In this document: positions 34,904 through 45,972 of the stretch, one piece after another
Layout: each line of letters begins with the position of its first letter
How positions within the stretch are numbered: the first letter of the stretch is position 1
Source of the DNA: Ilex aquifolium
Taxonomy: Eukaryota > Streptophyta > Magnoliopsida > Aquifoliales > Aquifoliaceae
NCBI GenBank assembly: GCA_951799425.1
Contig: OX637395.1
Coordinates: 16,230,951-16,294,950 of the forward strand
DNA length: 64,000 bases
Direction of reading: 5' to 3'
The notes under the pieces: generated by a model
What the model was told of the DNA's origin: nothing
Database searches by the model: none
The model's input: only the letters and a program-made list of their open reading frames with translations
Program-made: the position numbers and the translations under genes

Positions 34904-37152
34904 TGTAACACCCCGCATTTTTCTTTTATATATGTATATAGATATATAGTAAATAATTATTTTAAAACTGTAGATATATGTAGTGACATAAGAATAAACC
35001 GTAGGAATAAATACTATGGAGATAATTTGATTGGGAAGTTTACGTGTCGAAGATGTTTAAACTTGGAAAGGGTGAATAGACAAGTTTCTAAAGGTTTTTA
35101 GGTCAAAATAATGCTTCCATTGAATCCGGAAGGTCGAACAACCTTGGGAGAGGTAATATGAGGTGTATTGGAAGTTAGGAAGTATTTTGGAGTTAAAACC
35201 CCCTTTAGAGTGAAATTGGGTAAAAAGTATCTTGGACACCTTCTAGTATTTTAGCCATAACTTTTTATCCTTACATTTAATTGATCTGAAATTTTGACAG
35301 TAGATAGTAGACATCTAGGGCTACAAAAGTGTATCTCTTGGAAATTTTCCAATTCGACCTCTAAAGGGGTCAAAACTGCCCTGGAAGTCGAAGCAGCCAA
35401 ACAGTACCGGTACCCCCGAACCAGTAGCTAATTGGTACCGGTACCCTTTGACTGGAGCCTTCCCGAACAGTAAAAAAGTCGGGATTTTGGGTTTTAAAAC
35501 CCCATTCCAAGCCCTATTTGCCCCATTCTTCATCTCATCCTCACCACAAACATCTTAGAGCCCTAGGAGGAGATAAAGAAAGGGAAAAACACCAAGATCA
35601 AGATAGATTCACACCTCATAGAAATCAAAACCGAAATTCCTCAAGAACACCATTCTTCTCTTCTCTTCCTATACACTTTCACTACCCCCTTACCCACATC
35701 TCTTAGAACCCTAAGAGAAGACAAGAAGGAGTAGGAGAAGGGAGGAAGGAGATCTTTGGAGCTTGGGTTAGCTTACAACTCTTGGATTCAAGGTAGGGGT
35801 TTTCTCTCACTCACTTACATTGAGGCTAGGGTATTTATATATGTATGTTTTTGCTATCAATGGTATATATATATGCTATAGAATCATCATCTCTTAGGCT
35901 TTTTGCAAAGATTACATTGTTGGGGTTTAATACCCATTATTTCTAGCTTTAAAAACCCTAATTTTTGGGAGAGTGATGTATTTCTTCTTAAATGCTTCTT
36001 CATTATGAACTTCGAAAATCGTAGTTGTTTGTGTTGGGTAGAAAAATAATGTTGTTGTGATCTCATGTATTTTTCTTGTTGGTTGGTGAATTGTTACATA
36101 ATATATCTTGGGAATGTTGGATAGATGCTTGTAAAATTATATAAATATTGGAATGGTATGCTTGGTTGGGTTGTTTGTGATGCCTTGAGGGTGAGAGGTT
36201 CCTTATAAGGATGCTCATGCCAAGAGAGGAGAGTATGTGATTTCCCTCAAGAGGTTCCTTATAAGGATGCTTGAGTTTGTGATGCCTTGAGAGTGAGAGG
36301 TTCCTTATAAGGATGCTCATGCCAAGAGAGGAGAGTATGTGATTTCCCTCAAGAGGTTCCTTATAAGGATGCTTGAGTTGGTGATGCCTTGAGGGTGAGA
36401 GGTTCCTTATAAGGATGCTCATTCCAAGAGAGGAGAGTATGTGATTTTCGTTAAGAGGTTCCTTATAAGGATGCTTAAGAAACTAAGCCTTGAGGGCGAG
36501 AGGTTCCTTATAAGGATGCTCATGCCAAAAGAGGACAATATGATATAATGTGTGGGAAAGGGTTTATATTTTTAAAAGGGATGGTTATTAAAATGGGTTA
36601 TTATTGTTCATTTCTAGTACTATTGCTATCTAAACTTGAGATCCTTGTTGAAATGTTACTGCCTTATTTCAAATTATGTATCTATGTTATGTTAAAAATG
36701 AGACCGGCCATTTTAAATACGTTTCTAAACCTTGTTTGGGTTTGAGAGAATTTTTCTACAGAGCTTCGTGCTCACCCCCTACCGCTAACCTTTTTCAGAT
36801 TACCCTCTCGAGGAAGAGCTGAGAGTCGAGGAGCCCGCACACTGGGAGACTCCGATAGACGGGAGCGTGGATCCCGAGGTGGACGCCTAGAGCGACACTT
36901 CCTTTTGTTCTAGACTAGGATATTCATTTTGAATCTTGTAAAGTCTAGTTTTATTTTATTATTTCCGCTGCGCTACATTAGTTAATTTTTGAGATGTAAA
37001 TGCCATTGTTGGGCATATTCTTTTGGATAATGATGTAAATATTTGATGGATGATGAATGAAGTTTAAGTTATTTATGGATGATATTAGTGCTCTCATGAT
37101 GATAATAGTTTTAGTATGTAATGCCGTCCAGGGTGTGTTTTGGGGTGTTACA
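34904..37152. mobile_element. Solo LTR of 2249 bp inserted in Gypsy gag
   Basis: It starts TGTAACACCCC and ends GGGGTGTTACA, the LTR TG..CA rule with an inverted terminal repeat. The flanking 5-bp duplication is CTTAG (34899-34903) and CTTCG (37153-37157), with one mismatch. Removing it rejoins the gag frame. Inside are CTTCGTGCTCACCCCCTACCG near 36770, typical of plant Gypsy LTRs, and a 102-bp tandem array. There is no internal region, so one LTR is left after recombination. Confidence 0.88.
36178..36535. repeat. Tandem repeat, period about 102 bp, in the solo LTR
   Basis: About 3.5 units. Each holds two GAGGTTCCTTATAAGGATGCT segments, plus GATGCCTTGAGGGTGA and CCAAGAGAGGAGAGTATGTG. Because 102 is a multiple of three, the minus strand shows a 34-residue repeat peptide, which I regard as incidental. 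CCTTATAAGG is itself a palindrome. Confidence 0.9.
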
Positions 37153-37959
37153 CTTCGCAAATTGATAGCTTCGATGAGAAAGGTAGCTCTGGCAGCTTTC
37201 ATCGCTGAATTGTATCCTTCTGAATTTCTATTTTGAATGTCCAAACACCCCTAGACCAGCATGATAGATGTGCTAGCCAATGCTGAAAAGTATATGAACA
37301 GAGGAAGAGGTTCTTTGGGTGAGTTGTAGCTCTTCAGTAACAACTGACCTCCTGGGGGCAAGAAGAGAAAAAAAGCTAGCCTTAGAAGATAGAGAGTCCT
37401 TTTGCCTCAGAAGAAATGAGATGTTCGAGACAAGCTCGCAACACCAATACAGAACTTTCCACCAAGGTTTGGCCTAACACTACACACCTCTAGTAACGCA
37501 AGTGTTACACGAAGTGTAGCAAAACAAAATTCCTTAAATTGCCATTAAAGATAAGGTCGGACCCCTAGAAAAGAAATATGAATAAGTACTGCAACTTCTA
37601 TCGTGAACATGGGCACCATATTGATGAATGCATCTAGTTGAAGGCAAAAATTGAATTCCTCATTTAGAAAATCCATCTTAGGCGGTTTATAACTCATGAT
37701 GCATATTACAGAGATGAAAACCCTCAAGAGCCACACCTCCGACTAGACAACAACATCAGTAACGAATGGGGGAGATTAGGATCATTTCAGGAGATTTCGT
37801 TGGAGGAGGATAGTCCAACTTGGCTCACAAAGCACATGTACAGAAAACCCGAATAGAGGACAATTAAGAAATCTTTGTTTTTTGAGAAAGCTCCTAAACT
37901 CAATACTGCTTACCTTTTCTGATGCTGACTTGGAAGGATACCAGCATCCACATAATGAT

Positions 37960-38195
37960 CCCTTGGTTATCAAGACGTTCATTGTCGACAAGAGTATCCA
38001 CTGGATCCTAGTCCACAATAGGAGTTCAACGGATATTATCGTCGCATGATCTTATGACCAGCTTGAGATTGGCCAACAAAAACTAAAACCAATCAATTCC
38101 CCAATCGTTGATTTCTCTGGCGAAAAAGTTTTTTCCCTTGGTTCAATACAGTTAGTGTTGACTATCGGTGACCCATCTCAACAAGTGATGGCTAT
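37960..38195 (+). other. Gypsy protease segment next to MITE insertion
   Basis: This coding remnant (KPINSPIVDFSGEKVF, then QLVLTIGDPSQQVMAI) runs straight into the 8-bp duplication ATGGCTAT. It continues in frame after the MITE, showing that the MITE inserted after the Gypsy element. Confidence 0.7.
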
Positions 38196-38857
38196 TAGGG
38201 GTGTCAATCGTGTCGGGTTAAACGGTTACGTGTCGGGTTAAACGGGTGACGGGTGAAAAACATACAAACCCATACACGACACGTTTAATAAACGGGTAAA
38301 AATTTTGAACACGAACACGAACCATTTAATAAACGAGTAACACGACACGACTAGTTTAACCCATTTAAAAAAAAAACAAAAAACAAAAAACAATATTATT
38401 TTCACAAATTTTTAGACTCAATTTTTTTTTTCAACTGTACTTTCCTCAATTAGAGGAGTTTCAACCAACAATGGTCAGCCACATTATAAGCCACACAACA
38501 ATAGTCAGCCACGTGATAAGCCACACCATAGTCCACATGATAAGGCAACAACCACTGCCTTTTATATAGCCAACATCCACTGCCTCTTATATAAGCCAAT
38601 ATTTTCTTTACTGTTTTTTCTTTACTCATTCATTATTTTATATATATACAAAATAATTATTAATTTATTATTATATTAATTTTATTTAAACGGGTAAACG
38701 TGTGATAAACGGTTTGACAGGTCTCACCCGAACACGACCCGTTTATTAAACGTGTTTGGCGTGTCAACCCGTTTATCACTCAAACCTGTTTAGGTCTCAC
38801 CCAAACCCGCTTAATTCATGTCGATTAATCGTGTCGTGTCAGATTTTGACAGCCCTA
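38196..38857. mobile_element. hAT-type MITE, copy 2 of the GTGTCGGGTTAAACGGGT family
   Basis: The ends TAGGGGTGTCAATCG and TTTTGACAGCCCTA match copy 1 at 2349-3037. A perfect 8-bp duplication ATGGCTAT lies at 38188-38195 and 38858-38865. The right 160 bp are nearly identical to copy 1, while the centre differs by insertions and deletions. Confidence 0.94.
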
Positions 38858-39250
38858 ATGGCTATGATCAAGTTTTTGGTTGTTGAAGCTCCCTCAACCT
38901 ACAATATTTTATTGGAATGACCTTCCCTCAATGCACTCAAGGTCATCGTCTCTACCTATCACCCGGTCATGAAGTTTCTGACCAATAATTGGGTTAGGGT
39001 TGACATACTTAAAGTGCAAAAATGTAATTATTGTGATCCAATGAAGACCGACCTCTTTTTTTTCTCTTCATGATAGTCTTAAAAAATCATGGGTGGATAT
39101 AATCTTAAATGCTTAGAGTTTATGGAACAAATTATGTTTTGTTATAAGTTATCATGGAATTGTTTAAGTGAATACTTTCTTTTTGAATTTTCACAAACTA
39201 GTTAATGTACACATGTGTTGCACGTGTATTAATTCGAGTTGTAATATTAA

Positions 39251-39788
39251 GGGTTAATTGTGCTGGAGGTCCCTAAAGTATAAAGTTTGTCTTATTTTGG
39301 TCCCCAATGTTTCAATTACATCATTTTGGTCCCTGAAGTTTTGAATATGTTTCTATATGGTCCCTCAAGCAGACAGTGTTCAGATTGCTAACGATTTTTT
39401 ATCATAAATTTGTCACATGATACTTAAATATAGACAAAAAAATAATTTGGATAACTCTTGACCAAATTTTGGTTAAATACCTACTTAAATTACACAATTT
39501 TGATCATAAGCTATCCAAATTTTGGTCAAAAGCTACCCATATTACACATTTTTTTGTCAAGAGCTACCCAAATTTTGTTTAAGAGCTATTAAAATTATTT
39601 TTTGTCCATATTTAGCTATTACTTGACAAGTTTATGATAAAAAATCGTTAGCAATCTGGACGTTGTCTGTTTGAAGGACCATATAGAAACATATTCAATA
39701 TTTCAGGGACCAAAATGATGCAATTAAAACATTGGGGACCAAAATGAGACAAACCACATACTTTGGAGACCTCTAGTGCAATTAACCC
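39251..39788. mobile_element. Mutator-type MITE with long inverted repeats
   Basis: The element starts GGGTTAATTGTGCTGGAGG and ends CCTCTAGTGCAATTAACCC. Inverted repeats of roughly 190 bp share TTTTGGTCCC and CGATTTTTTATCATAAA words. A perfect 9-bp duplication TAATATTAA at 39242-39250 and 39789-39797 is the Mutator signature. The loop is about 150 bp and AT-rich. Confidence 0.92.
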
Positions 39789-42598
39789 TAATATTAATTT
39801 TATTTTTTGCTTTGAAGTTTTATTGTTCAAAATTTGAGTATATGGTTATGAATATGAAGCAAGAAAAAAGAAAAGATAGAAAGCATAAACACTTATGTAT
39901 TCACTAAATTAATGTTCACTTTTAGCAATCCAAGTTCTGACATGATTAAGTCTTTTTTGCTTCTAAATTAATCTAGGCATAATATCTCTTCAGCATAATA
40001 TCTCTCCAACGTAATACAATACCTAGCTCATGTAACTAATATTAATTTGAGCCAAAGTAAAAACTAACCATGGGAAACAAATAAATTCACTACATAAATA
40101 CATACCTCTATACAAAGTTTGTAATTGAGATACATGAAGTTGATCTATTATAATCAAATTAAAATGGGTCTGTTGAGATTCTATTCACCTATATTTTGTT
40201 TTAGTTATCGAACATTAAACAAAGATATCTTATGCAGCACATTTTTTTTTTTTGAATAGGTTATGAAACACATTTCTTTCAATCATTTTCATTTGTTACA
40301 TATGTAATTTTTCTTCTTAGATGCCTTTAATCAAGACAACATAATTTAAGAGATGAAAACATGAGTTATTCATTTTAAAACTTCTAACATTTAATTGAAA
40401 TGCCAACTACTTTTTGTATGGACATCCCACTTTGATATTGTGTAGGATATACTTTGTGATGAATTATTATACACTCAAGCATAATGAATTGTAATCTAAC
40501 CAAGGCTACTCTTTAATTTTTATTTTCTCCGAAGTTTATATGTTTAAATATGATCAAATAATAACTTCATCATATAGCTATACAAAATTTACATATTGAA
40601 TTGTATATGAGTATATCTAAATTCAAATATGTTATTTATATTCTGACAATTAGTCAAAAATATTAATTCATAACCAACTAATCGGATTTACATTTTGGGT
40701 ATTGATCAAAATTTAAGTTGATCTACAGATAAACCTACATGCATGAATGCTCTAAACCAAGCACCCACAAATGTAAACCCCCACCCTCGCCCTCAAAAAA
40801 AATAAAATAGGTGTCACTTAGTTAAGGTGTTTTACTCTTTTGAACCTTTTTTACAAGAAATGAAAACTTATTTTGAATTATATGAATTTCAGTCTAGCCT
40901 AATTTAAAATGTGTTGCTAAACAATCTCATACATCAATAATTACATTAACTAAAATGTAAATCTCCCCATTATTTGCATTTTTACATGTCTTGAAATGTT
41001 GATCACAAGTACATATTGCTTCACTATTGCAAATGAACACAAAATGATATTACAAAGTTACCTTTAGTTATTGTGGAGCTACGGGGTGTTTGATTTCGGT
41101 ACATGTGATGAAATTATTGATGATCTAGTTTATATTAGCTGTTACAATCTGCCAGTTATATTATTTTATCTCATTTATACCATGAATGTTTTTTAAAATT
41201 GAGATAAGATGTTAGTGCATTATCATAATATACATTATCTATATGTTTGGATAAGTGATTAATGCATATATTAAGTTGAAAAAATGAAAAAACTTTTCCA
41301 TCCAATCCAATTGAAAACCAAGGCCAAGGGTACTTTGTCATTTCTAATTCTAATACAAAATAGAATTGATTATATATCACCACACATGAGATTGATTTTC
41401 ATTGTTTATGTTATACGACACTATTATATTGGGCCTATATTCACTAATATTAAATGAATAGACTTTATAGCATGATCCAAACATGGTGTTCAATGACCAC
41501 TAAAATAATTTATTCTAATATTACTTTTTAATACATGAATTCATCATGCCCTTAATCTATTGACATGAACGTAAATGATCAAAGAAAATCAATTATTAGA
41601 TATATACAATAAACGTTACAAAGTTGCATAGGTGACTTGTGTGATCCAAAGGGTCCGACCATACCCTATCTAGTCTATGCATCTGGGGGTGTGCATAAAA
41701 AGAAACTGACCTCAGTTGAAAATATAAAACATAAAAAGTAATTAAATCCAATTTAGATATTGTCGGCACCCATCCCTTTTTGCGTTGCCATTTGCTTGTT
41801 TAGATCAACTTTTTTTTAGTGAAAGGTATGTGAGGACAATGAAATTGTGTCTTTCCAACATGCAAAAGAATTGCAATTGAATCATAATTTTTCACCTGTG
41901 TGTTTTTTGTTGTTGCATGCAATGCCTTTTAATAAAGTATAATGCTAATGAATACTTCAACTCCTTGCTGGGTCACTCTATTTTAGTATGCTTTCTGTTA
42001 TAACTCCAAGTAACATGGTGATTTACTAACTTCATGGTGACACCATGTATAGCCTGAGCAACTCAAGGACTGAGCCCTTAAAAAAGTTTTTTTTCAGGTT
42101 ACAAGATAGTCTTATCAGTTAGGAATTTTTAATTTTTGTTAAAATTTTATCTTTTTTTAGAATTGCATATTTGGCCTTTAATTAGTGTATGATCAGTCAC
42201 CCTTTATCTATTTTTCTTGTATTAACATCCCTTTTCCATAAAAAATAATCCTAATTCCCAAGGCTTAATCAATTTCCTAAGTCCCATGGCTACTTTGAAA
42301 ATTGAAACTTGCAGTTTTGTGCACTTCTCATGCTATCCTTAAAATTATGTCCTCCAATGATCAGTGCCAATAAAAATCCAACACTCTCTCCACTGAACCA
42401 ACCTTATTGGATAGTGGTGAGCATGCATATGAAGGCTCTATTGAATACAAAGTGTCACATTTCTTAGATTCTTTGATTTCTAGAACTGATATTTTCTATA
42501 AAACAAATACTTTAAATCACATTCATCTACCGTTGAAATTATTAGTGAATGCGTAAACAAATCAAAACATCATATAACAAGCATCATACCTAAGTATC

Positions 42599-43523
42599 AG
42601 GGGCGGCCCAAGGTCAAGCGGGGCCCTAGGCAAAATTTTCATATGAGGGCCTATTAATATTTTGTCTATTGCTATACTTTATTTTTAATTATTATATTTT
42701 TTTTATGTTTTAAAAAATTATTTTTTATTTTTTAAAAAAATTTAAAAAATTTATCAAGTTTTTATACTCAAGTTTTGACAATAATTTTTTTTAATAGATA
42801 ATATTGTTAATTCATTCACTCTTAGTTGATTGTAAATAAAATTTCATCAATTTAAGTTTTCAACAAGTAATTTAATAATAGAATATGTGAGGAAAGAATA
42901 ATTTTAAGATAACAAAGAATCACTCTTTACCCATGAGTAATGTGCACGCATGAAGTACAAAACTTTAATAATATAGACAATTTAAGTATAAATTATTTGG
43001 ACTGAAAATTTATATTAAGACAAAAAAGGAACAAATTTTATAGATTGTCACCACAAGAAATAATGAATATAAATTTTCTATGCGAGTGAGTGAAATATAA
43101 CTTTGAACACACCCAAAATATTTAGAAAAATTTTAATCAAAGCTCACACGAAGGAGTAATTTTGGACCTAAAAAAATTAGATATTGATTTGAACTATTAA
43201 AATTTGAGCCCTAAAAATTTGAATCATATCTAAAATACAAAAATAAAAACAAAAAGGGCTATTATACAAAAGTGGTAAATTTTATGGAGGCTTCTAAAAT
43301 TTGGGCTTAACTAAGTAAAGAGTAATTTTGGACATAATAAAATTACATACTGATTTGAATTAATAAAATTTGGGGCCCTAAAAATTTTAATCATATATAA
43401 AATATAAAATAAAACATAAAAAATTAGACCTACTATACTGAAGGGATAAATATTGTGGGGGCCCTCTAAAATTTAGGGTCCTAGGCAAGCAACTTAGTTG
43501 TCTAAGGGTTGGGCCAGCCCTAT
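42599..43523. mobile_element. hAT-type MITE (AGGGGCGGCCCAA ends)
   Basis: The ends AGGGGCGGCCCAA and TTGGGCCAGCCCTAT are imperfect inverted repeats. A perfect 8-bp duplication TAAGTATC is at 42591-42598 and 43524-43531. Near the ends are GGGCCCTAGGCAA and GGTCCTAGGCAAGC. It is inside the Helitron. Confidence 0.9.
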
Positions 43524-44563
43524 TAAGTATCATCTTAATCCGAGAAAAAAACTTCTTCATTACAATAATAAAACTTGAAGACAAAACACAGGTAGATGGT
43601 GAGAAGGGGATGGGGAGGGAAGAGAGAAATAGAGGGAGGGAGGAATAAATGACTAATCAAATCAAAACCACCATGCCCATAACAACCATCATACCCAATT
43701 ATCATCTTTATCCCCCACATAGAAATACAGTGGGAGAGAGAAAGCAATAAGTGAATGAATTGGTGGCAAGCCTCCCAAGTAGCAAGAATATGGAAGGTTG
43801 AAGTTCTATATGTAACTGATGCAGCCAATGTAGATGGAAAACAAAGGTCCAAAACTTAAAGAAGGCATCTCTTAAAGGCATTATTTAACTTAAATAATTT
43901 ATTGCAATTATTGGACCAAGGATTAAATTGACCTAAAAGTATAGATTAAGAACAAAATAGGAAAATAAAAGTTTTTCACCATAAGAAACTTTTATAGGTA
44001 GTATAGATAGCTTATTATCCAAGTACGCTAGGGTAACTGAGAATTTGTTCAAGGATAATGCACTAAGATTTATAACTATCAAGTTCTCTATTCCCTAATT
44101 TATCTCATAGTAATGTACTTAACTTTGAATTGATGATAGATACACTAGATTTTGTGTTGAAATACATACGTGTTTGTCTTTTGCAACAAGTTGTTGCCTA
44201 TTAGAGCAACTCCAATGGGCTCCTCAAATGACCCTTGTTAGCTAGTTTCTTCCTAAATTCTCCCTCTAACCGCCTAGCTATCTGCCCTAGCTATTTCCCA
44301 TAACATCATTTTCCTACCTATTTTTGGCGAGGCAAAGGGGCTAGTTAGTTGATTTTTGCGCCAAGTTTCACTCCACAACAACAATCAATTTCCTAGTTGT
44401 CTTCATCACAATCATCGTCTTCATCAAGCACTGAAGGTGTGCTCTCTTATCTCTCTATATATCTCTCTGTCTCCATCTTCGCTCCAACCTCTCTCTCTTG
44501 GTTCCCGCTCGAAAACTCCAAAAGAAACCTAGCAAAACCCCCCAAAAATCCCACTGGAAAGTT

Positions 44564-44798
44564 ATGCAACATGGCCTGCAAGTCATGCCAGTCACTTGGG
44601 TTCTTCGAGTCCTTCAAGCATGACGATTTTCAAGTATCAATCAATAGCTCCACTCTAGAATTGACATAACCCAGCAAAGGACTCGGATACAGCGGTATCA
44701 GATTGATCTTGTTCCGAATGTGAAGCACTTTCAGGTTTTGAAATTGCTTGAGTTTTTCGTTGAAAGCTCTGTTGCCCACTTGTGGACAACCAAACACA
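44564..44798 (-). pseudogene. Captured phospholipase A1-II (lipase class 3) fragment
   Basis: The minus strand reads VFGCPQVGNRAFNEKLKQF, then LKVLHIRNKINLIPLYPS, LLGYVNSRVELLIDT, a stop, KSSCLKDSKNPSDWHDLQ and AMLH. This follows plant phospholipase A1-II proteins closely, including the segment around the late catalytic His (DWHNLQAMLH in the family). The stop replaces an Arg codon (CGA to TGA). Only about 78 codons are present, with no active-site Ser motif. The family acts on membrane glycerolipids, but this copy cannot. Similarity ends abruptly at both sides, as expected for gene capture. Confidence 0.8.
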
Positions 44799-44846
44799 AA
44801 AGCAGAGATTAGAATGGGTGTTTAAATATAATTTTTAATTATATTA

Positions 44847-45208
44847 GGGCATCTCCAACCCCGACTCAAATTTAGACTCAAATTTAAATTAGAGTAAAAA
44901 AATCTAAAAAATTTGTTCCAACCCTTACTCAAACTTATACCAAATCAAGAGAAATTCTTTTTTTTTACTCAAATTAAGGGAGACTCAAATTCTTACCCAA
45001 ATCTTTAATGGTAAGATTTCACCATCTTTTAAAGATCCAATGGTCATCTTTACTCTCATTTAATTTTGGATTTGCCCTCATTTAAATTTAAGTTTCTCCT
45101 TCTTTAAATTTGAGTTTGTCCATTGGAGCCCTTTGTATCAAATCAAGATTTTTACTCAAATACTAACTTAAATTTAAGTAAAAATTTGAGTCATGGTTGG
45201 AGATGCTC
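44847..45208. mobile_element. Tourist-like MITE nested in the PIF/Harbinger element
   Basis: The ends GGGCATCTCCAACC and GGTTGGAGATGCTC are flanked by TTA at 44844-44846 and 45209-45211. The inverted repeat extends inward through AAATTTGAGT-type words. The interior is 362 bp and non-coding. Confidence 0.9.
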
Positions 45209-45759
45209 TTATTAAAAGTTAGTTAAAATTAGTTGAAGTAATTAGCTATAATAGATAGCGTGGTTGGAGTGAATTTACAAAAGTGACTGGCTAAAATAGA
45301 TAATGCAATATTTAAATATATTTTGGGTAGTTATTTTGGATAGTCCCATTGGAGTTGCTCTTAGTGGCTATTGTTGCTCCATTCATTTGGTTCAATGGTT
45401 GTAATTAGGTTTGATGTCTCCTACTATTTTTAATTCAGATGATGAGTATTAATAAGGTTTATTTATACCAAAAAAAAAGGTTTAACAATATACTTTACCT
45501 GTCGATTTTGATAGAAAAACATTAAGTTGGAATGAAAAAGATTGATTTTCTAAAAGGGCAATATAGGTAAAATAATATGTTTTGGATGTCATTCTAAATT
45601 AATTTGGGTAGAAACCAAACACATTTTTGGGAATGCATACTGATTCACATACAAGATTATTGACGCCAACCAATCACTCAATATAAGATTACAATGGTAT
45701 CTCATACCGTGCATCCCTTAACTGGGAATGAGATGTCCATTGTCAATAAGGATTAGACA

Positions 45760-45957
45760 ACCCACGGGGGCTTAGCAGAGTTGGCAAGGGGGCTCTGCTA
45801 GCTTAACCAAGGTCTCGGGTTCGAGACTTGGGAACGCAGCAACTTTAAAAACCTGTGAGGGAGAGCTTTGCCACCCGAAAGGGTCCTACCCGGCTCGAAT
45901 CCTGATTAGTCGGGGCCCAATGTGGTTTCCGGATACCGGATGGTCGGACCAAAAAAA
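45760..45957 (+). mobile_element. tRNA-derived SINE
   Basis: A-box-like TAGCAGAGTTGG (about 45773) and B-box GGTTCGAGAC (about 45818) mark an internal RNA polymerase III promoter. The element ends in GGTCGGACC and an A tract. A 15-bp duplication AATAAGGATTAGACA flanks it at 45745-45759 and 45958-45972. The perfect flanks suggest a recent insertion. Confidence 0.93.
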
Positions 45958-45972
45958 AATAAGGATTAGACA

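Larger units (their letters stand above)
34037..39050 (+). pseudogene. Ty3/Gypsy (Tat/Ogre-like) gag-protease remnant, interrupted
   Basis: Gag is recognisable from about 34540 (KMPNMEAFDGTKG, then a stop, then MMELHSYHDLVRCRAF and LKGSALNWYNKLSPG). It continues after a 2.25-kb LTR insertion at 37153 (SQIDSFDEK, LAAFIAELYPSEF). A zinc-knuckle-like KYCNFYREHGHHIDEC lies near 37580. The protease region at about 37910-38190 includes LTFSDADLEGYQHPHNDPLV and ILVHNRSSTDI, where the active-site Asp of the usual D-N-G-S-S is His. It resumes after a hAT MITE at 38866 (MIKFLVVEAPSTYNILLE, then a stop, then PSLNALKVIVSTYH). Sequence after about 39050 is unrelated. Reverse transcriptase and integrase are absent. 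Confidence 0.88.
39198..44007 (-). mobile_element. Helitron, non-autonomous, 4.8 kb with two nested MITEs
   Basis: The minus-strand 5' end TCTATACTACCTATAAAAG is at 44007, preceded by A. The 3' end is CTAG at 39198-39201, followed by T, as for insertion between A and T. A hairpin ACACGTG-CAACA-CATGTGT lies about ten bases before CTAG. The interior (39800-42590 and 43530-44000) is AT-rich and has no Rep or helicase frame. Nested elements at 39251-39788 and 42599-43523 add about 1.5 kb. Confidence 0.7.
44204..45360. mobile_element. PIF/Harbinger-type element carrying a gene fragment
   Basis: The ends GAGCAACTCCAATGGG and CCCATTGGAGTTGCTC form a perfect 16-bp inverted repeat, with TTA duplications at 44201-44203 and 45361-45363. 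Inside are a piece of a phospholipase A1 gene (44564-44798, minus strand) and a younger Tourist element (44847-45208). Without the nested element it would be about 0.8 kb. It has no transposase. Confidence 0.9.

Noticed and set aside
36063-36422. 119-residue minus-strand ORF with a 34-residue repeat
   Set aside because: The repeat arises because the LTR tandem unit of about 102 bp is divisible by three; no start context or homologous protein supports it.
44397-44669. 90-residue plus-strand ORF rich in Ser
   Set aside because: It overlaps the phospholipase A1 fragment, which is clearly encoded on the minus strand.
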